Positions 1-14,249 of a DNA stretch of 64,000 bases are shown here, piece by piece. Numbering within the stretch: the first letter of the stretch is position 1; every line of letters starts with the position of its first letter. The DNA is taken from positions 449,342-513,341 of the forward strand of contig VZSE01014957.1 in the NCBI GenBank assembly GCA_013398275.1, given 5' to 3'. The notes beneath the pieces were generated by a model. It had not been told where the DNA came from and did not search any database. It saw only the letters and a program-made list of their open reading frames with translations. A program made the translations under genes and the position numbers. The DNA is from Promerops cafer. Taxonomy: Eukaryota > Chordata > Aves > Passeriformes > Nectariniidae.

Positions 1-2398
1 TGCAAAAGCCAGGGAGCCAGCAAGGACTGCCAAAGCCAACACCACGAGGCTGTACTTGACCAGCTGTGCTGCTGGGGAGTGCATAAAATGATTTTGCAGG
101 TTATTTACTGGGGAGCAGAAGTGTGGAAGTAGAAGAGATTACAGCGAGAAGGTTTTCAGGGGTGCGTTTTAGCTCCTCTGTGAAATCTGTGTTACCAAGG
201 ACTGAGTGGTCACTGGAGCTTGTGGCTGCACCAGCCTGGCCCTCAGCGAGGTGGGATGCATAATTCAGAGTTTTAACAGCTACAGGTAAGGGTAACAACT
301 CAGTTTTTTCTCTCTGGAGTATCAAAACGTGAATTTTTAGTGGGATTTCTGTCAAAGGCATAGCTTCGTACAGAAGATGACTCTTACATCCTGGTTGGAG
401 TCCATGCAAGTTTTCCAGTAATTCCCTTTTGTTAAAGAATAGCAGTGAAAAAGAAGGCAAAATGAATGTGGATTTATTTTTTTCAGGAGGTACACTTTAA
501 TTTTGGCTTTGTTTGTTTTATCCTTTCAGGAATAGTAGCTCGACCAAGGCAAGACTGTTCACTTGTGTGTGCTTAGGAAATCACAGCTGATCTGTGGAGG
601 TTGTGTCAGGAAGAGACTGAAACTGAGTTTTCTGAGGGAGTTCATAGTTCCTCAGTGAGAAACTCTGTCTGGAGAAGCTGTTGGTTCGAGAGGAAAATAT
701 GTTGATTTTTCAGTACTTTAAAATAAGTCTGAAACGGGTTATTTCCAGCCTCTCCTAGCAAGCTACTACTACATGGCTGCAGGCTAAAAACTGAATTCTG
801 AATTCCCATTTCAGCTCCTTCCCAGGTCCTTCCCACCGCTCACAGTCCTTTAGCTTCACAAAATGGTTTGCAAAGTACCTGCCAAGTTTTACCTTGGGAA
901 TAAAAGCTGCCAGTAACCTTTGTGTTCAATGGATTTTCTGTGCATACAGAGATTTTCTCAGGCCATTTTCCAGCAGCATTCCTGACAACTGAGTAGTTGT
1001 CCAAAGTTAGGTGAAGGAAAGGCTAAGCATTGTTGGGAGGGACTGAAATGATGTTAATTTGGATTAATAAAACCTCTTTTCCGCCACTTTTTGGAAGTTG
1101 GTCAGTGTAGAAGTGTGTTGTTTGACACTGTAAAAACATTTATCTTCACTTTCTATGTAGCTCTCCCATTCTGATTAGATCTGGTTTTGTCTCAGTAGCT
1201 CACATTCCCTTTGGGGAATAAAATGTTACCTAAAATAAGCAAGTTTCATGCACTGACCTATATAACACATGCACGGCTCTCACCAGCCTTGCAGGCAGTT
1301 TGTTGGAGAGTTACAGGCTGGATCAAATCTCAGGCTGTTTGCTTTTACTGGCATCCTTAATTTTAATTTGCTTCCTACGTCGTGTGAATGTGTGAAGGTG
1401 TGTGGAGGAGATGATTATGTAAAGGACAGTGGTAGAGGAACAAACAGCAACAAATACCTTTGGTTTTGTATCTAAAAATCAGGCAGCAGCTTCCCCTGAC
1501 AGGGGAAAATTGTAATGGTCATCAAGAACAGGTTTGCAAAGAAAGCAAAGAGGCAAAATAATGTCTACATTTGACACAATTTAGGATGGAGTTTCCTGTG
1601 TGGAAATGTTTCCTTTTTTCAGTATTTTTCCTTCTGTAAACAATGTAAGTGTGTGCTTCAAATGCTACTGCAGAGTGTCACAAAGGCTCTAAATGCATGG
1701 AGAAATGACTGGCTGAGAGAAAAGCCAACATCTTGATTTACTTTATTGATGCCATGACCCATTCCCTTGAAGCAGAGACTCTGTGTGGGCACAGAAGTCA
1801 CCCTAAGGCTTTGCTTGTGCGTTGTTATCTTACAGAGCTTCTGTGGGTGGCTTGAAGGGCTGGAATCACCTCAGGAGCTGTTTGTTGGCTTGTCAGAGGT
1901 TCTGGTGACAAACCTGTCCCAGACACAGCCCCAAACACCCACAGCAGCCCTGAAGCCATCATGAGCTGGTACTTCCTCAAATGAGTGTGCTCAAGAAAGC
2001 AAAACCAGCAATTTGTGGTACTTAAACAGATATTAACATGTATTTCTGGTGTTTTATTTCTCAGGTTCTACTGCTCTTACCTTGTGTGTGCACTAGCCAA
2101 GACACAATGACATTAATTATTTTTTCACAAGACCAATTTTGACAGCAAAATTTACTCACGGTGCCAGAAGGCTGCTCCTGCCTTTCTTTACTGCTTGTTC
2201 TGCTAATTAATGTCAGCATTTGATTGATAATGCATTTATTAATGTCCAGGTTGTTTGTTTGTTTTAACTCTTAAGCTTCTCTAAGCAAATGGAAACTCTG
2301 CTGTCCTGTGCTATCCTTGAATTATGTTTCTTACAGTGCCTGACAAAACAATCCCACATTTTCTTTAGGTTTGATGCCTTTTTGGACTACCTAAATAC

Positions 2399-2817
2399 AG
2401 AGCCCAGACAGAATTAAGGGAATAAAAAGCAGTTCTATTTATTGAAGGGCCTGCAGGTACATTTTGGGCAGACAAAGCCCCCCAGGGCCTACACCCAAAA
2501 TGGATGACAGGTCACGGGGTTTCACTCTTTTATAAGTTTGGTCCATTTGCATATTGGGGGTTAATCTCCCAATTACAGTCTCAGGTAATGAAGTCATTTA
2601 CTCCAGGTTTGCTCCCCCCAAATTCACTTTTGTTCCCATCTCAGGGCCCTGAGGCAGTGAGGTGTCCTTGACTGCCAGGCCTGGAGAGGAATTGTTGTGT
2701 CTGCCCAAAGTGGGGAAGCAGCAGCTGACACTGGGAATGGAGTTTGGAGTTACACACTAAAGAACTGCAGGACTGAAAATAAATGAAAAATAGAAAAGCT
2801 AGAATCCTAATGCATCA
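2399..2817 (-). mobile_element. Old retroviral LTR, same family as 16.5 and 44.3 kb
   Basis: The stretch aligns by eye along its length with the LTRs at 16455-16869 and 44278-44692. Shared blocks include CCCAGGGCCTACACCCAA, AAGTTTGGTCCATTT, GGTAATGAAGTC, TGAGGCAGTGAGGTGTCC and the end GCATCA. On the minus strand it starts TGATGC and carries an AATAAA near its 3' end, as an LTR would. It is more diverged than the other two, so it is probably older. The plus-strand left edge is approximate and no target duplication was identified. Confidence 0.65.
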
Positions 2818-5800
2818 GGTTTAGGATGACCAGCGCTCCCCATGATGTGCGGAATGGGGCCACCTGGAGTCCCTGAAGTTATTCCCTCACCAGTACGACC
2901 CTGAGGATACTCTGGGGTGTTCACTGGGAATTTTTATGCTCTTGGTTTCTCCCTGGCGTGCTGCTGCCAAAAGCCCGAGCTGGCTGAGCACCTTTTGGGC
3001 AGGCTGTGCCAGTGCCCCGTGTCACGGTCACCCCGTCCTTGTCCTCACACTCCCACGGTGGCACTGCCATCCCAGCTGTCCCTGCTGTCACCTCTGTATT
3101 TCCCCTCGTGCTGCCAGGATCCTCATCTGTCCTGAGCCAGGGCAAGTCAAACTCCCTGCCTGACTCCTCAACATTTAGAAAAGGACTTAGAAATGGGTAG
3201 GATTTTACACATCTCCACAAAAGGGAAAGGAGGGGCCTCAGAAGAAAAGGCTGGCTCCTGATCAGCTCCTTTCCCCCTGCTATTTACTCTAATTAATGGC
3301 TGTGGCATTCACAGAGTAATTTTAATAATGTGTGCAATAGGTGGAATTTAGGTGCCTTGGCATTGATTGCAGTTGATAACGGGGTTGGACACACCAAAAA
3401 TGAATCTCCAGCTACGATAATTGTGCCAGTGTTGACAAGTCCTGTTTCTTTCCTGCCAACGCCACACTTTGCTTTATTACAGCACAGCCACCCCTCTGCA
3501 GTTTTGGGACTATTATTTGGATTTATTAGTTTGGATTTACTCTGGTGTGAATAAAGCTGTTCTTCATCTTCTGCAGTATGGCTATGATGCTCACTTGATT
3601 TGTAAACGGGACAGAATTCACAAATGAGATCAGTTCTGTGGGGTGAAAATGGAATTTAGGAAATTACCAACCGTGCAGGCAGTTTTAGTTCAATGCTTTA
3701 TTGCAGGGTAGTGGGAATTATTCACCTCTGAGCTGTGTGTGGGGTTGTCCCGAGTCTGTGAGAGGATTCCTTTCTGATTTCTTGCAGAGGGGGTTGATGC
3801 TGCCACAAAATCCCCGTGCCATCCCCTTCTGCCCTGCTGCTTTCCCTATGACTCATCAGGGAACAGCAAAATAGGATTTAAAAATAGCCTACTTCAAATA
3901 TATTCCAGTAAATATACAAGGGCAAGAATACTGAGCCTTAAATGATTGCTAAATACCCATTTAGCAGTGACAATATTGAAATCAGGCAGTGCAGATCTCG
4001 GGAGGAGATTTGCATGGACTCTTTGAAGTTTCATTCAGGAGATGGCTCCAAGCAATCAAGGCTTTGTGTTTTTGGGAGGGAAATCACCTCCCGTGATGAT
4101 GCTGGCTAAATCCACAGGCAGGGTTTCTCTTTTGGGGCAGACACACCATAATTATTGCAGGTTTTTTCTAGAGGTTCTAACAGACCTGCTGTCTTAGGTT
4201 CATATGGACAAAAGGGTACAAAATGTGAGTTTTGAGCTGTTTTAACTGACCCAGATTGCTACTCAGTGTTTATCCAGAGCTAAGGATGTTACAGACCTAG
4301 TATTTCAAGTTATTTTCTCATATAAAATATTTATATTTATTTTAAAGGTGAAATCTCAGATCCTCATATACTAAACGCTTTTCTAAGAGGACAGTATTTT
4401 CCACTTTGAAAATACAGCATTTGTTTTACAAGATTTAAATATATTTACATGTTAATGACTTCACTGATAGCCTGTGAAACAACCTGAAAGTCGCATAAAT
4501 GTTCTGTGTGTATAACCACGGCCACGAACACTTGACATCACACATTGTTTGTGCTCTGGGTCTCACAGCTTCCAAAAATCATCAAAGCCCCACGGAATCC
4601 AAACCTTGCTCTCAGAACGGACTGGTATCGATTTTAGGCTCCACTTCCTCAGCTCCTGAAGTTCCTGGAAGCACCAGGGGTGAAACCTTGGCATGCAGCA
4701 TCCCTCAGCTGCAGGCTGGGTTCGGTCAGAGCAGCCTCGGACCTGCTCAGTTTGCAAAGTGAGAAGTCAAAGCCACAACTCTGCTGCTCAGACATCCCAT
4801 GTCGTAGATAAAAATACATTTGGAAACTAGGATTTGGATACTGAGGTTCAAAGAATTGTAGAATGTGTTACGAAAGGAAAATGTGTAAGATTTTTGGTTT
4901 CTGCCTCTTGGGTTTTTTGAGGTTTTCTCTTTTTTGTTTGTTTTTATGTTTTGAGTGGATTTTTTGTTTGTTTTGGAGTTTTTTTGTTTTGCTTTCTGCT
5001 TTTTGGTTGGCTTTCTCTTTTCCTCTTGTATTGCTGTGTGCTTTCTGAGGCATTTCTCTGCAGCACAAGCATTATTTCTTTGCAGCAGGAGCAACCAGAA
5101 AGGGGCAAGCAGGAGGGGAAAAACCAGTTTGTAAAATTTGGTGCCAGTAGTGGGGAAGGAAAGGAGGAAAGGATCTTTAGGGCTGCAGAAAACACAGGTA
5201 AGAACAGGAGCTGCTGTGGCCATGAAGCTGAGGAATGGGCTTATTGGTTTTTCTTTTGGTTATTAAAAAAAAAAAAGAAAACAAACCCTCAATCCAAACT
5301 GAGTTCATTTTGTTAGTTGTTTTCCCACCAATCCTATACATTTATAAATTTCTCAAAATCCATTCTAGTTGTGGTCAACAAATCAGAATAAATTGCTGGT
5401 TTTAGTATGTGCCATTCTCCAGTTCAGGAAGAAAATCAAATGAGACAAGAGCAGACCTGTAAAGCAACTTGGATGGTTTCAGCATGAGCTGTTTGTGTGA
5501 ATGAGCAGAAATGTTGGTAACTGGTTTTGGAGTAAGCATTTCAAGGTGTCTAAGCCTTGTTTAAGCAGAATTTGAAACACTGAAGGTCACCTCTGCCATT
5601 GGAAAATCTAAAAGAAATATCAGTCCAGCTAGAGCAAGGCTGAGCCACTGCAGTGATAAAATTTTGTTGTTAAAATCTAGAGCAGGGACACATGAGAGAA
5701 ATGGAAATTATTTTCTTATTCTTATAAAAGGACAGGTTATGGTTCCCAAAGCATCCGTGGAAAAAATGAAAGATATTTTCTCTATTTTCTGTTTACAATT

Positions 5801-8800
5801 CTGCTGATCGGAACAGAGGTCAGGGAGGGAAACAAATCCTCTGTACCACTAAACGTCCACCCACTTAAATGATTTTTTAAAAATTCATTTCCCCCATATG
5901 AAAGTTGCTTACTCAGTGGCAGCTGTTTGAATAGAATGGGGACAGTTTTCTCTGACATCCAGGAGATTTTATTTCGAGTTGTGCTGAGTGGATGCTCAGT
6001 ATATTTCCACTTCCCCTAGCTGGAAAATGGGTTCATGGCAAGAAGAATGTGAGCTGTGCTCTCAGCAGCTTATTTCTTGGAATAACTATATTTAAAGGAA
6101 GAATTTTTGAGGTATGGTATTGAAAACACTCTTTTAGAAGAGGAAAATCTTCATTTCCTACCTCTATTTCCACAAACCATTGACAGAACTGACTGGTGCT
6201 GTAACAGAGTTCAGCATTTCAGCCCTGCTGTATCTGCATGAGTTACTCAGCCCAATTAATGAGAAATCAGGAAAATGCCAGGCCTGTGTCAGAATTATCT
6301 GATAATGAGGGAAGTTTAGGGCTGGCTGAGGCTGTGGAAGGGGCTCTGCTCACACTCATCCCTCTCAGAACAGTATTTCACCCTCCCTGCTGCGGCTGGT
6401 TTGTGTCACAGGGTTTGGAACCAGGACCCTCAGCATGTGCTGGATGCTGCAAAAGCCCAGCACAAACACAGCCCTGCCACCCTTCAACTGCATCTCAAAA
6501 TCTGCTGGCTTGTCAGCAGGCAGAGCTGATGTGGAGGATGTTTTTAACTAATTAACAGCCAGGTAATCATTCCAGCTGGTGGAAAACAGCATCACTGCAG
6601 TTAGAAATAAATTCTGATCAGGGGTTACCTATTCCATAGAGTTGTTTTCAAGGAGCACGAGCCTTGGAATAGACTGGGAATTATCCTGAAGGAAAGGGTT
6701 TATGTTTTTACCCAAATTCTTGTCTTGGTGATCCCAGAACTTCCTTCAGCAGAAAAGGATGGGAATGATCCCAAAGCCCAGAAAGTCCTGCAACAGAGAA
6801 TTTAATCATCCCTCAGTCAGGATCCTCTTCAATAAAAACAAGGGAATTCTTCTACAAAATAAGTCTGGACAGGCTCTGATAGAGAGGGGAGGGACTGCTT
6901 AGAAATATCAGGTTTATTATACTTTCCTAAAGGTAATAAATGGTGTTATGCTGGTAATAGTGAAGAAACACTTCCTGGTACCATTCCCTCTGCTTTTATG
7001 AAGGGTGATTACACTGTAACTCAGGTCAGAAAGGTTAAAATTCAGGCTTCAGGTCTGGAGTTCTTTTGGGGTTTATTTGTTTTGGTGTGTTTTGGTTGGT
7101 TGGTTGGTTGTTTTGGGTTTTTTTTACTTTATTAAGGATCAGTTTAACAAAATTCGCTGGTATTACCTAGGTGCTGATGCCTGAGAGGCACGTAGGCAGG
7201 TAATTGTTTTGTTTACATTCCACAGGGCTTCCAAATGTCTTTTAATGACCAAGTTCCCTGGGCTGTAGCATTAATTCCATGGGCTGGAACACTGAATTCA
7301 GGAACGAGCGACTGAGCGCCTCAGACACCTTCCAGCAGGATAATTCAACATTTGTTTTCCTGCAGCTCACAGTTTTCCTTGGAGCGGGGTTTTGCTCCCA
7401 CTAACTAACCCAATAAAACTCTATTTATTTATTTCTGAGCTGAGAACCTGCAATTAGGCCAGCTGTAATTTGCCAAGGGAACTTGTCAGACATTTTTCCA
7501 CCTGCTCAGGTTCTGCACTCCCAACGTGCTGAAACCACAGGGGTGGAGGGCTTGGCATCAATATTTAGTGGGAAGGGGGTTAGCAGGTTCCCCTTTCCAG
7601 TAATTTGGAGCTTTGCTGAGTTCCTCAAGCACAGAAAACCTGAATAAGCCAGAAAAACATGAATAAAACATAAATTAAAGTACCTATGAGTGCTACCTGG
7701 TGGCATGGAAAGACAGGTCTGCAATCCAGTGAATATTAAGCACTGGCTTTGCTGGCATTGCCATGAAAAGGGAAAAGACAAAACCCAAAGCCAGACAAGT
7801 TTATGGCAGGATCTACTTATGCTGCACGCAGAATATTTGCATATATTTTCCAAACACACCATATGGCAATTATTCAGATTGCAACAGCCCAGTGTTAGGA
7901 ACTTATGTTGCTTATTCCTGAGTATAGGTCAAATTTAGATTGATGTGCTGATCAGTTTGGTGCAAGTTTCATTTGTTTCATGCCTCACCTTTCAGTGATC
8001 AAAATTTTGCCCTTTTCAGTTTTGAAGAGCTGAGTCATTTGCCTCTGAACATGTTGCCTCCAGTCAGAAGCCAAGTATTTTATAAAAAGCAGAATTAAAA
8101 TGGAAGGAAAATGCATTGTGTCTCTTACAGCTGAACTACAAAGATGCAGAGGTTGGACATTTGTTTGAACCAACAGAATTTGGTATTTTTAACAGTGCCT
8201 TTATTTGCAAACTTGATTTTTTGATGTGCCATCCTTCATTGGGTGGCTGCCTCAAGAACATAAAAATAATTTCTAATTCTTCTCTTGCATTCCCAGAAGT
8301 GGGGTAGCCTACAAAAATAAAATTTCACAGTCATGTTAAACAAATCTTTTATTAATTTGCATGGCAGTCTATGGACTTTAAAAGGTCTGAGTCAGCATTC
8401 AGCTACCAACTTCAAAGGAGGAATATTCAGATTAAAGTAGAGTGGATGAGTCAACTCACCAGCTTCTGGAATGTGCTTTTTATCAAGGCAAAGCAATGCT
8501 GAAGCTCAGGATATTTGGGAAAAGAGATGCTCTGAATAAGTTAGCTTGGAGCAAAAGGTAATGCAGATTTCCAGCTGCCTGTGGGTGAGGCATTACTGGA
8601 ATCTTCTCAGGCTTATCCAGCACCAGAAACTCTTGTCCAGTTTGCAGAAGGCAATTAACTGAACAGGCAGCAGCATGTGCAGAAGTAACAGAAAATGAGA
8701 TATTCCATGGCAATGAACTCAATGTATAGTTGTGTGGTATGGGAGCAGTAAATACACACACACATCATGGATTCTTCCTTCATTTTCCTGTGGCTTTTTG

Positions 8801-11800
8801 CTGTGGTTTCAATTTCTGCTCCAATTTTCCATCATGGTATTCCTCATGGATTTATGTGTTCAGGAGTTTTACTCCTTCCCTGATTTTTGCCAGTTAGGTT
8901 TTTTTACTTTTTAATTTATCTCCTGCATATTGTTTATTTGCCAGTCCAGTTATTTTAGTCCAAGCTGGAACTTATTCAGGCAAGTTTTTGAGGTTCCTGT
9001 GAAAGTGGGGATGAACCTGGCTAATATCTGTATTTTCCATTGATTATGTTTTCCACAATGTGACATAACCATAGGAATTAAAGAGAAATTTCTAAATTAA
9101 CATGTTAATTCTGCAAGTTCTTGAGGAAACAGAGAATTCTTTTAGGACCAGAGTTGTGCATGGAACACACTAAAGCAAAATTAGGTGTCGTGTAAGTGAC
9201 AAAACTTTGGGATTATTTTGCTTGTCAGCAGCAAGTCACACCTGAGTGATATTAAACATTTATTATCAAATGACATTTTGACACCTGAGGACAGCCATAA
9301 TATAATTCCCAGCAAAATGGGCCTGAAAGGACTTCAGGTATCTGATGCTTATCTTCTTTGCACTTCTTGTTCCTTCAGTATTAATTTTTACTTCCAAAAA
9401 GAAAAAAAAGGTAGAAGCAAGTTCTTTTGTAGAGCTGTAGTAAATGTGCTGCACTTCAAGTAAAATTTTGGCAGCAGAGGTGGCTCAAATTTTGTTGTAG
9501 TTCATCTGTTCCTGTGTGATAAAGGCCCAGACAAGCTCCAGGACATTAGTCACTGCTTTCTGCAGATTGCTGATTTCCCTTTTTTCCTCTTTTTTAAACT
9601 GCTCAAGCATTACTGATGCTAATTTGTGCATACAGCCTCAAAGATAAGCTGTGAAATGAGAAATGGAATTTGCCTTGCAGAGCTCCAGAGCTGAAAGGAT
9701 GGAAAACACTGCTCGGAATTGATGGCTTCTGAGAGATGTGGAGGTCAGGCCAAAGTGTCACAATTGGATATCACAGCTGTCTGTTGGAAATCTGTTTTTT
9801 CAAAGGAGTTAGAGCTGTACAAATGAGAATAATTCCACACCTTTCTTTTTTCTCCTTCTCCTGGTTTTTCAGGCCCTTGTTGTCTAGAATACCTGTGTCT
9901 GCTCTCTGCTTGTGGTGGGCTCTTTTTTAATATTGACATTTTGAGGTGGCTCCTCCAGAACTTGTTGCACCTTGAGCTGTTAATTTATTTCCATCTGGTA
10001 ACTCCAGAGGTACCTGCTGAACGTTTGTTGTCATCCTCCATTTGTTGTTTTATTTTTTTTAATGGAGACTTGCAAATCTTGAGGGGAACAGCAAAGTTTG
10101 CAAACCCTTTGGAACCCTTCCAGCACAACGCCGTGCCAGATGATCCGTTTCCTCCGTGAAATCCCACCTGTCGTGTCTGTGCCCTGAAAAACTTCCCACT
10201 TCTCAAAGTCAGAGCTGGGGATCTGAAGGAATTGTGCATTCTTTATGCCAGAATAAGTTTCTGCTGGCCACCGGTGTCCAGCGCGTCGCGGGTACCGCGG
10301 AATTCTCACGTTTCTCAGTGAAAAGGGTTCCAAAGTGCTGCTGGCGTTAATGGCTGGGTCTCTCGCCATCGTCTCCTCTGGAAGTTGTGGTTTCTGCTGA
10401 AATACGGTCAACACACTTCCTATAAAATAGTATTCACAGTTCTCAGGCCTGAACGACAGTGAAATCTGGTTTTAAGAGGCAGACTAGGCCTTGGCTGTGT
10501 GAAAGGTGTTCTGAGCCAGGTTTTTGGAGCTGAAGGTGGTCAGTTGCTTTCAGGTACCACTTTGGATTACTGGGTTACTTAATTTGGATTATTCCCTGTT
10601 AATGATGGTCCTGTTCTTCTTTCAAAGTTTATACATGGCTGCACTAACTTTTATCTGCTAGAATCAGGCAGATTTAGGACTTTTGCCGCAATACAGATAC
10701 TTATTTTTTTTCTTAAATAAATTTTTTACAGAATACTTGTCCAGTTTTATTCAAAAGTGTTTTTCCAACAACAATATGCTTTCACTGATAAAAAATGTTG
10801 GATTTTGGAAATAATACAACAGCAGGTTTTTACAGGTTTGGCTAACAATCTTTCTGCTAGTGCAAAAAATGGAGTTGAAGCATTAAAAAACAAACTGCAG
10901 GGCACAGCCAGATTTCAGATATATTCAGAATGTTCTGTTACAAATGATGCAACTTGCTAATTGCTTTTAAATTAGGGTATTTGTGCCCATGGTGATTACT
11001 GCAAAGCATCATTTAGAGTCAGAAAGCTGGAGTAGTGTCCTAATTGGGGTTTGATTTGGAAGAAGTACTTGAAAAACTTGGTACTGTGGACTTGCAGTGG
11101 TATTTAAAATTTTCAATGGCTCTCAGGATGCTCTCCTTCCAAAAATGTTGTCACAATTGGGTGACAACTCTGCAGAAAATAAGTAAGGTCTGGGTTGGGT
11201 GGAATGGTTGGTCCAGAAGTAGAAGTAATTCCTTAATCTACCTCTAAGAAATTGCTTCAAGAGGTTTTAAAGGGTTTGTTTTGGTTTAAAAATTTGGGCC
11301 GGGTTCAGCATTAACAATATTAAACTTCAAAAGCCAAAGTAAGAGCACAAAAAAAGAAGAAGCTGTTGATTGACAAGCCCTGGTGCAATGTACAATACTC
11401 ACTGTGGGGAGTTGAGTAGGAGGATGAAAGAGAAAGTATTTTATTTCTTTACCTGAGAAGATAAATATTCCTCAAAAAGATTGTTTCATCATTAGAAAAT
11501 CAGAACTAAAAAAAAACCAATTACAATTTAAATTATCTGTAGATCACAGCCTGTAGCATAGCCCAATGATTACATTTTTCTTGAAGAAATCTTGCTGCTG
11601 TAATCACAGACCTTCAAACATTAGTACAACTTCTTTTTAGCATTTTTTTTGAGAAATTCCTTCTCTTTTCACGAATTCACTCTAATTTCTCTTGCACAGA
11701 CACGACTTATGAAATACAATCCTTGGTATTTCAATAATCATTACTAAGTGATGCTATTAAAGGCCTTATTTATTTACACATCTTTTTTTTAATGGCCAGA

Positions 11801-13107
11801 AGCTAAACCCATGAAGGGCACAGAAACTCTCTTCATGGATTTAATTTTTCTTTAAAGTCAGGTACAGTTTTTCAATTTGAAATTTTCTCCCGTGTTTTGA
11901 GCCAAATTAAGACACTCCCTGCCAAATTAACTATGAATATTAAAGAACTATACAGATAATATTGGCCAAAAGACATTTTCCTTTATGTCTTCAGCTGTGT
12001 CTTCATTATATCCAGGATGTTTACAAAGGGAAAAGATTATTTCTACCCTCTTTGTTTAATTTTTGGATTTGTGGGTTCAAATTCTAGGAACACCTCTCTC
12101 ATTCCAAGGTCAGAATGGGGTCAAAACTTGTCAAAGTGAAGAAAGGTTATTAAAATCTCATTTCTGTGGTTTTTTACCTAATTCATACTTTCTGATCGTG
12201 TAGTCTTGGTTACTCCTCTGTTGAGCTTTTCCATCTTCCCCTTTTGCCCTTGGCTTGTCACAGACTTCTGGTGACCTATGAAGGGCACATCCCTCCAGCT
12301 GGTGAGTGAAAACCAAAATAAAAACATCAATATAATGTCGGGAAAGTGCAGGGAGCATTTCTAATTCACCCACGATTTAACTGGAGGGAAGGAGAAGTTA
12401 TTTCCTGCACTGGCTTATTTTCTCCTGGAAACAAAACTCTAGCCAGGGAGCTGTGAGATCTGTTAAGTGGAGCAGTTAAATCCTCAGGAACACCTGGCTG
12501 TGGGCGAGGCTGTTTTTAATTTCTGTTGTGTATTCCATTATCTGTTGATGGCACGAACAGTTGCTTTCCCCGGGGTGTGGAACTGGTTTGAGTTTGAACA
12601 AGGTGGCTGTGTAGAAGTTTTATGAGCTGGTACAGAAATTCAGCAAGACAACACCAGGTACTCAATTGCCTGGCATCTGTTTGTGGCTCTGTGGTCTTGT
12701 TTTGGGCATAATGCTGCCATTAGCATGGAGAAAGTTTACTTTTTAACTCTCCATACTAGATCACACCACTTGGCCCAGTAATTTCAGTCAGAGTAGCACC
12801 AAAGAAGGAAACTTGGAAGATGAAAGATTCTTCATCCGTCTGTAGTTTAAGTCAGTAATTATTTTATATACTGATTTCAGTTAACCTTGTAAGCAGTGTT
12901 GCTCTCCTACCTCCATTAAGTATTTCCAGGATAGCAGATATAAATCAAAGACTTGAATGCTCATAAACACCTTTTTTGCTGCTAGATATCCACAGAATGC
13001 TCCTCTTCCACCTTCTTCTCCCACCTCTTTTGCTGCAGTGCTCTGTCCTTTCTCCAGACTCCAAGGAATAAGCAGCTGGAATCTGGGAAAAGCCTGGGGA
13101 ATCTGTC

Positions 13108-13241
13108 CTGACTGCCAGAGCTCCAGGAGCATCTGGACAGTGCTCCCAGGGATGCACAGGGTGGGATTTTCGGGTGGTCTGGACTTTAATGGTCCTTGCA
13201 GGTCCTTGCCCTCGCAGGATACTCTGTGATTCCATGATTTT
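13108..13241 (+). mobile_element. CR1 LINE 3' end
   Basis: CCAGAGCTCCAGGAGC, the GGTCCTTGC block and the terminal TCTGTGATTCCATGATT are characteristic of the 3' end of chicken-repeat-1 retrotransposons. It is 5'-truncated, as most copies are, and carries no open frame. Confidence 0.82.
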
Positions 13242-13932
13242 GTTTGCCCGACGTGGGGTGCCTTTTACCCAAGTCCTGTCCAGCAGATTCTTTGGGATAC
13301 CAGCTGGAATGTGGTGCCTGAGAGTGAAGTAATTTGAATATCACAAAGAGAACAAATGCTTTAAGGCTTACAGCAGAGATACCCTTGTTCCACATCTGGC
13401 TTTGTAGCCCAGGGGTTATTCTAAAGTAGTCTGTGGAAAGTGACTGAAAAACCAAATTCATTAAAGTTGCACTGCTGTCCACATGGCTGAATTCCTAAAT
13501 AGATGGAGAATTCAGAAATAATTCCAGGGGGGTGGAGAACAGCCTTCCTAGAGGGATTCATCCCATCCAGCCTTTCCTCACACCCTCACTGCTGCGTGTT
13601 CCTCTGGCCCTGGCTGCCCCTGACCCGGCTGGGAAACTGAAATGTGAGTGTGGTGCCCTGAGCTGTGCTGGTGCCAGCAGCAGGTGCTGAGCCTGGGATG
13701 GCCCTGGGAACAGCTCAGCGTGGAGCTGGCAGCAGGGCTGCAGGCACCATTTGTGTGCACAGACACTCAGGAGGCAGCAGGAGCCAATGTCCACTCAAAC
13801 CACACCAGAGGGCTCTGCTGGAGTGCCCCTGTCACAGCCCTGCTCGTGGCTCTGGGAGAAGGAAGGAGCCAGCTGGGAGTGTCCCTGTCACAGCACAGCC
13901 TGGCTCCTTGTGAAGAGATCTCCTCGTGCTTC

Positions 13933-14249
13933 TGTAGGGAATGGTTGCAGGAGGAGCACAGGAGAAAGGATTTAGAGTGGCATCCAAGATCACACAGAGG
14001 AGCTGGGCTTGTTTGGATGAAATCCTCAATGTGTTGTAGGGAATGATTTTAAGAAAGACAGAGGAGAAAGGAAGCACTTACAGAGGTATCCAAAATCACA
14101 CAGAGGAGCTGGGCTTGTTTGGATGAAATCCTCAATGTGTTGTAGGGAATGATTTTAAGAAAGACAGAGGAGAAAGGAAGCACTTACAGAGGTATCCAAA
14201 ATCACACAGAGGAGCTGGGCTTGTTTGGATGAAATCCTCAATGTGTTGT
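13933..14249. repeat. Tandem repeat, three units of about 106 bp
   Basis: TGTAGGGAATG recurs at 13933, 14035 and 14141. The second and third units are nearly identical, while the first is more diverged. The shared core includes CACACAGAGGAGCTGGGC and GGATGAAATCCTCAATG. No coding role is apparent. Confidence 0.9.

Noticed and set aside
4747..5223. 158-codon minus-strand lysine-rich frame
   Set aside because: It comes from the T-rich tract at 4.9-5.0 kb read backwards. It is low complexity and shows no family match.
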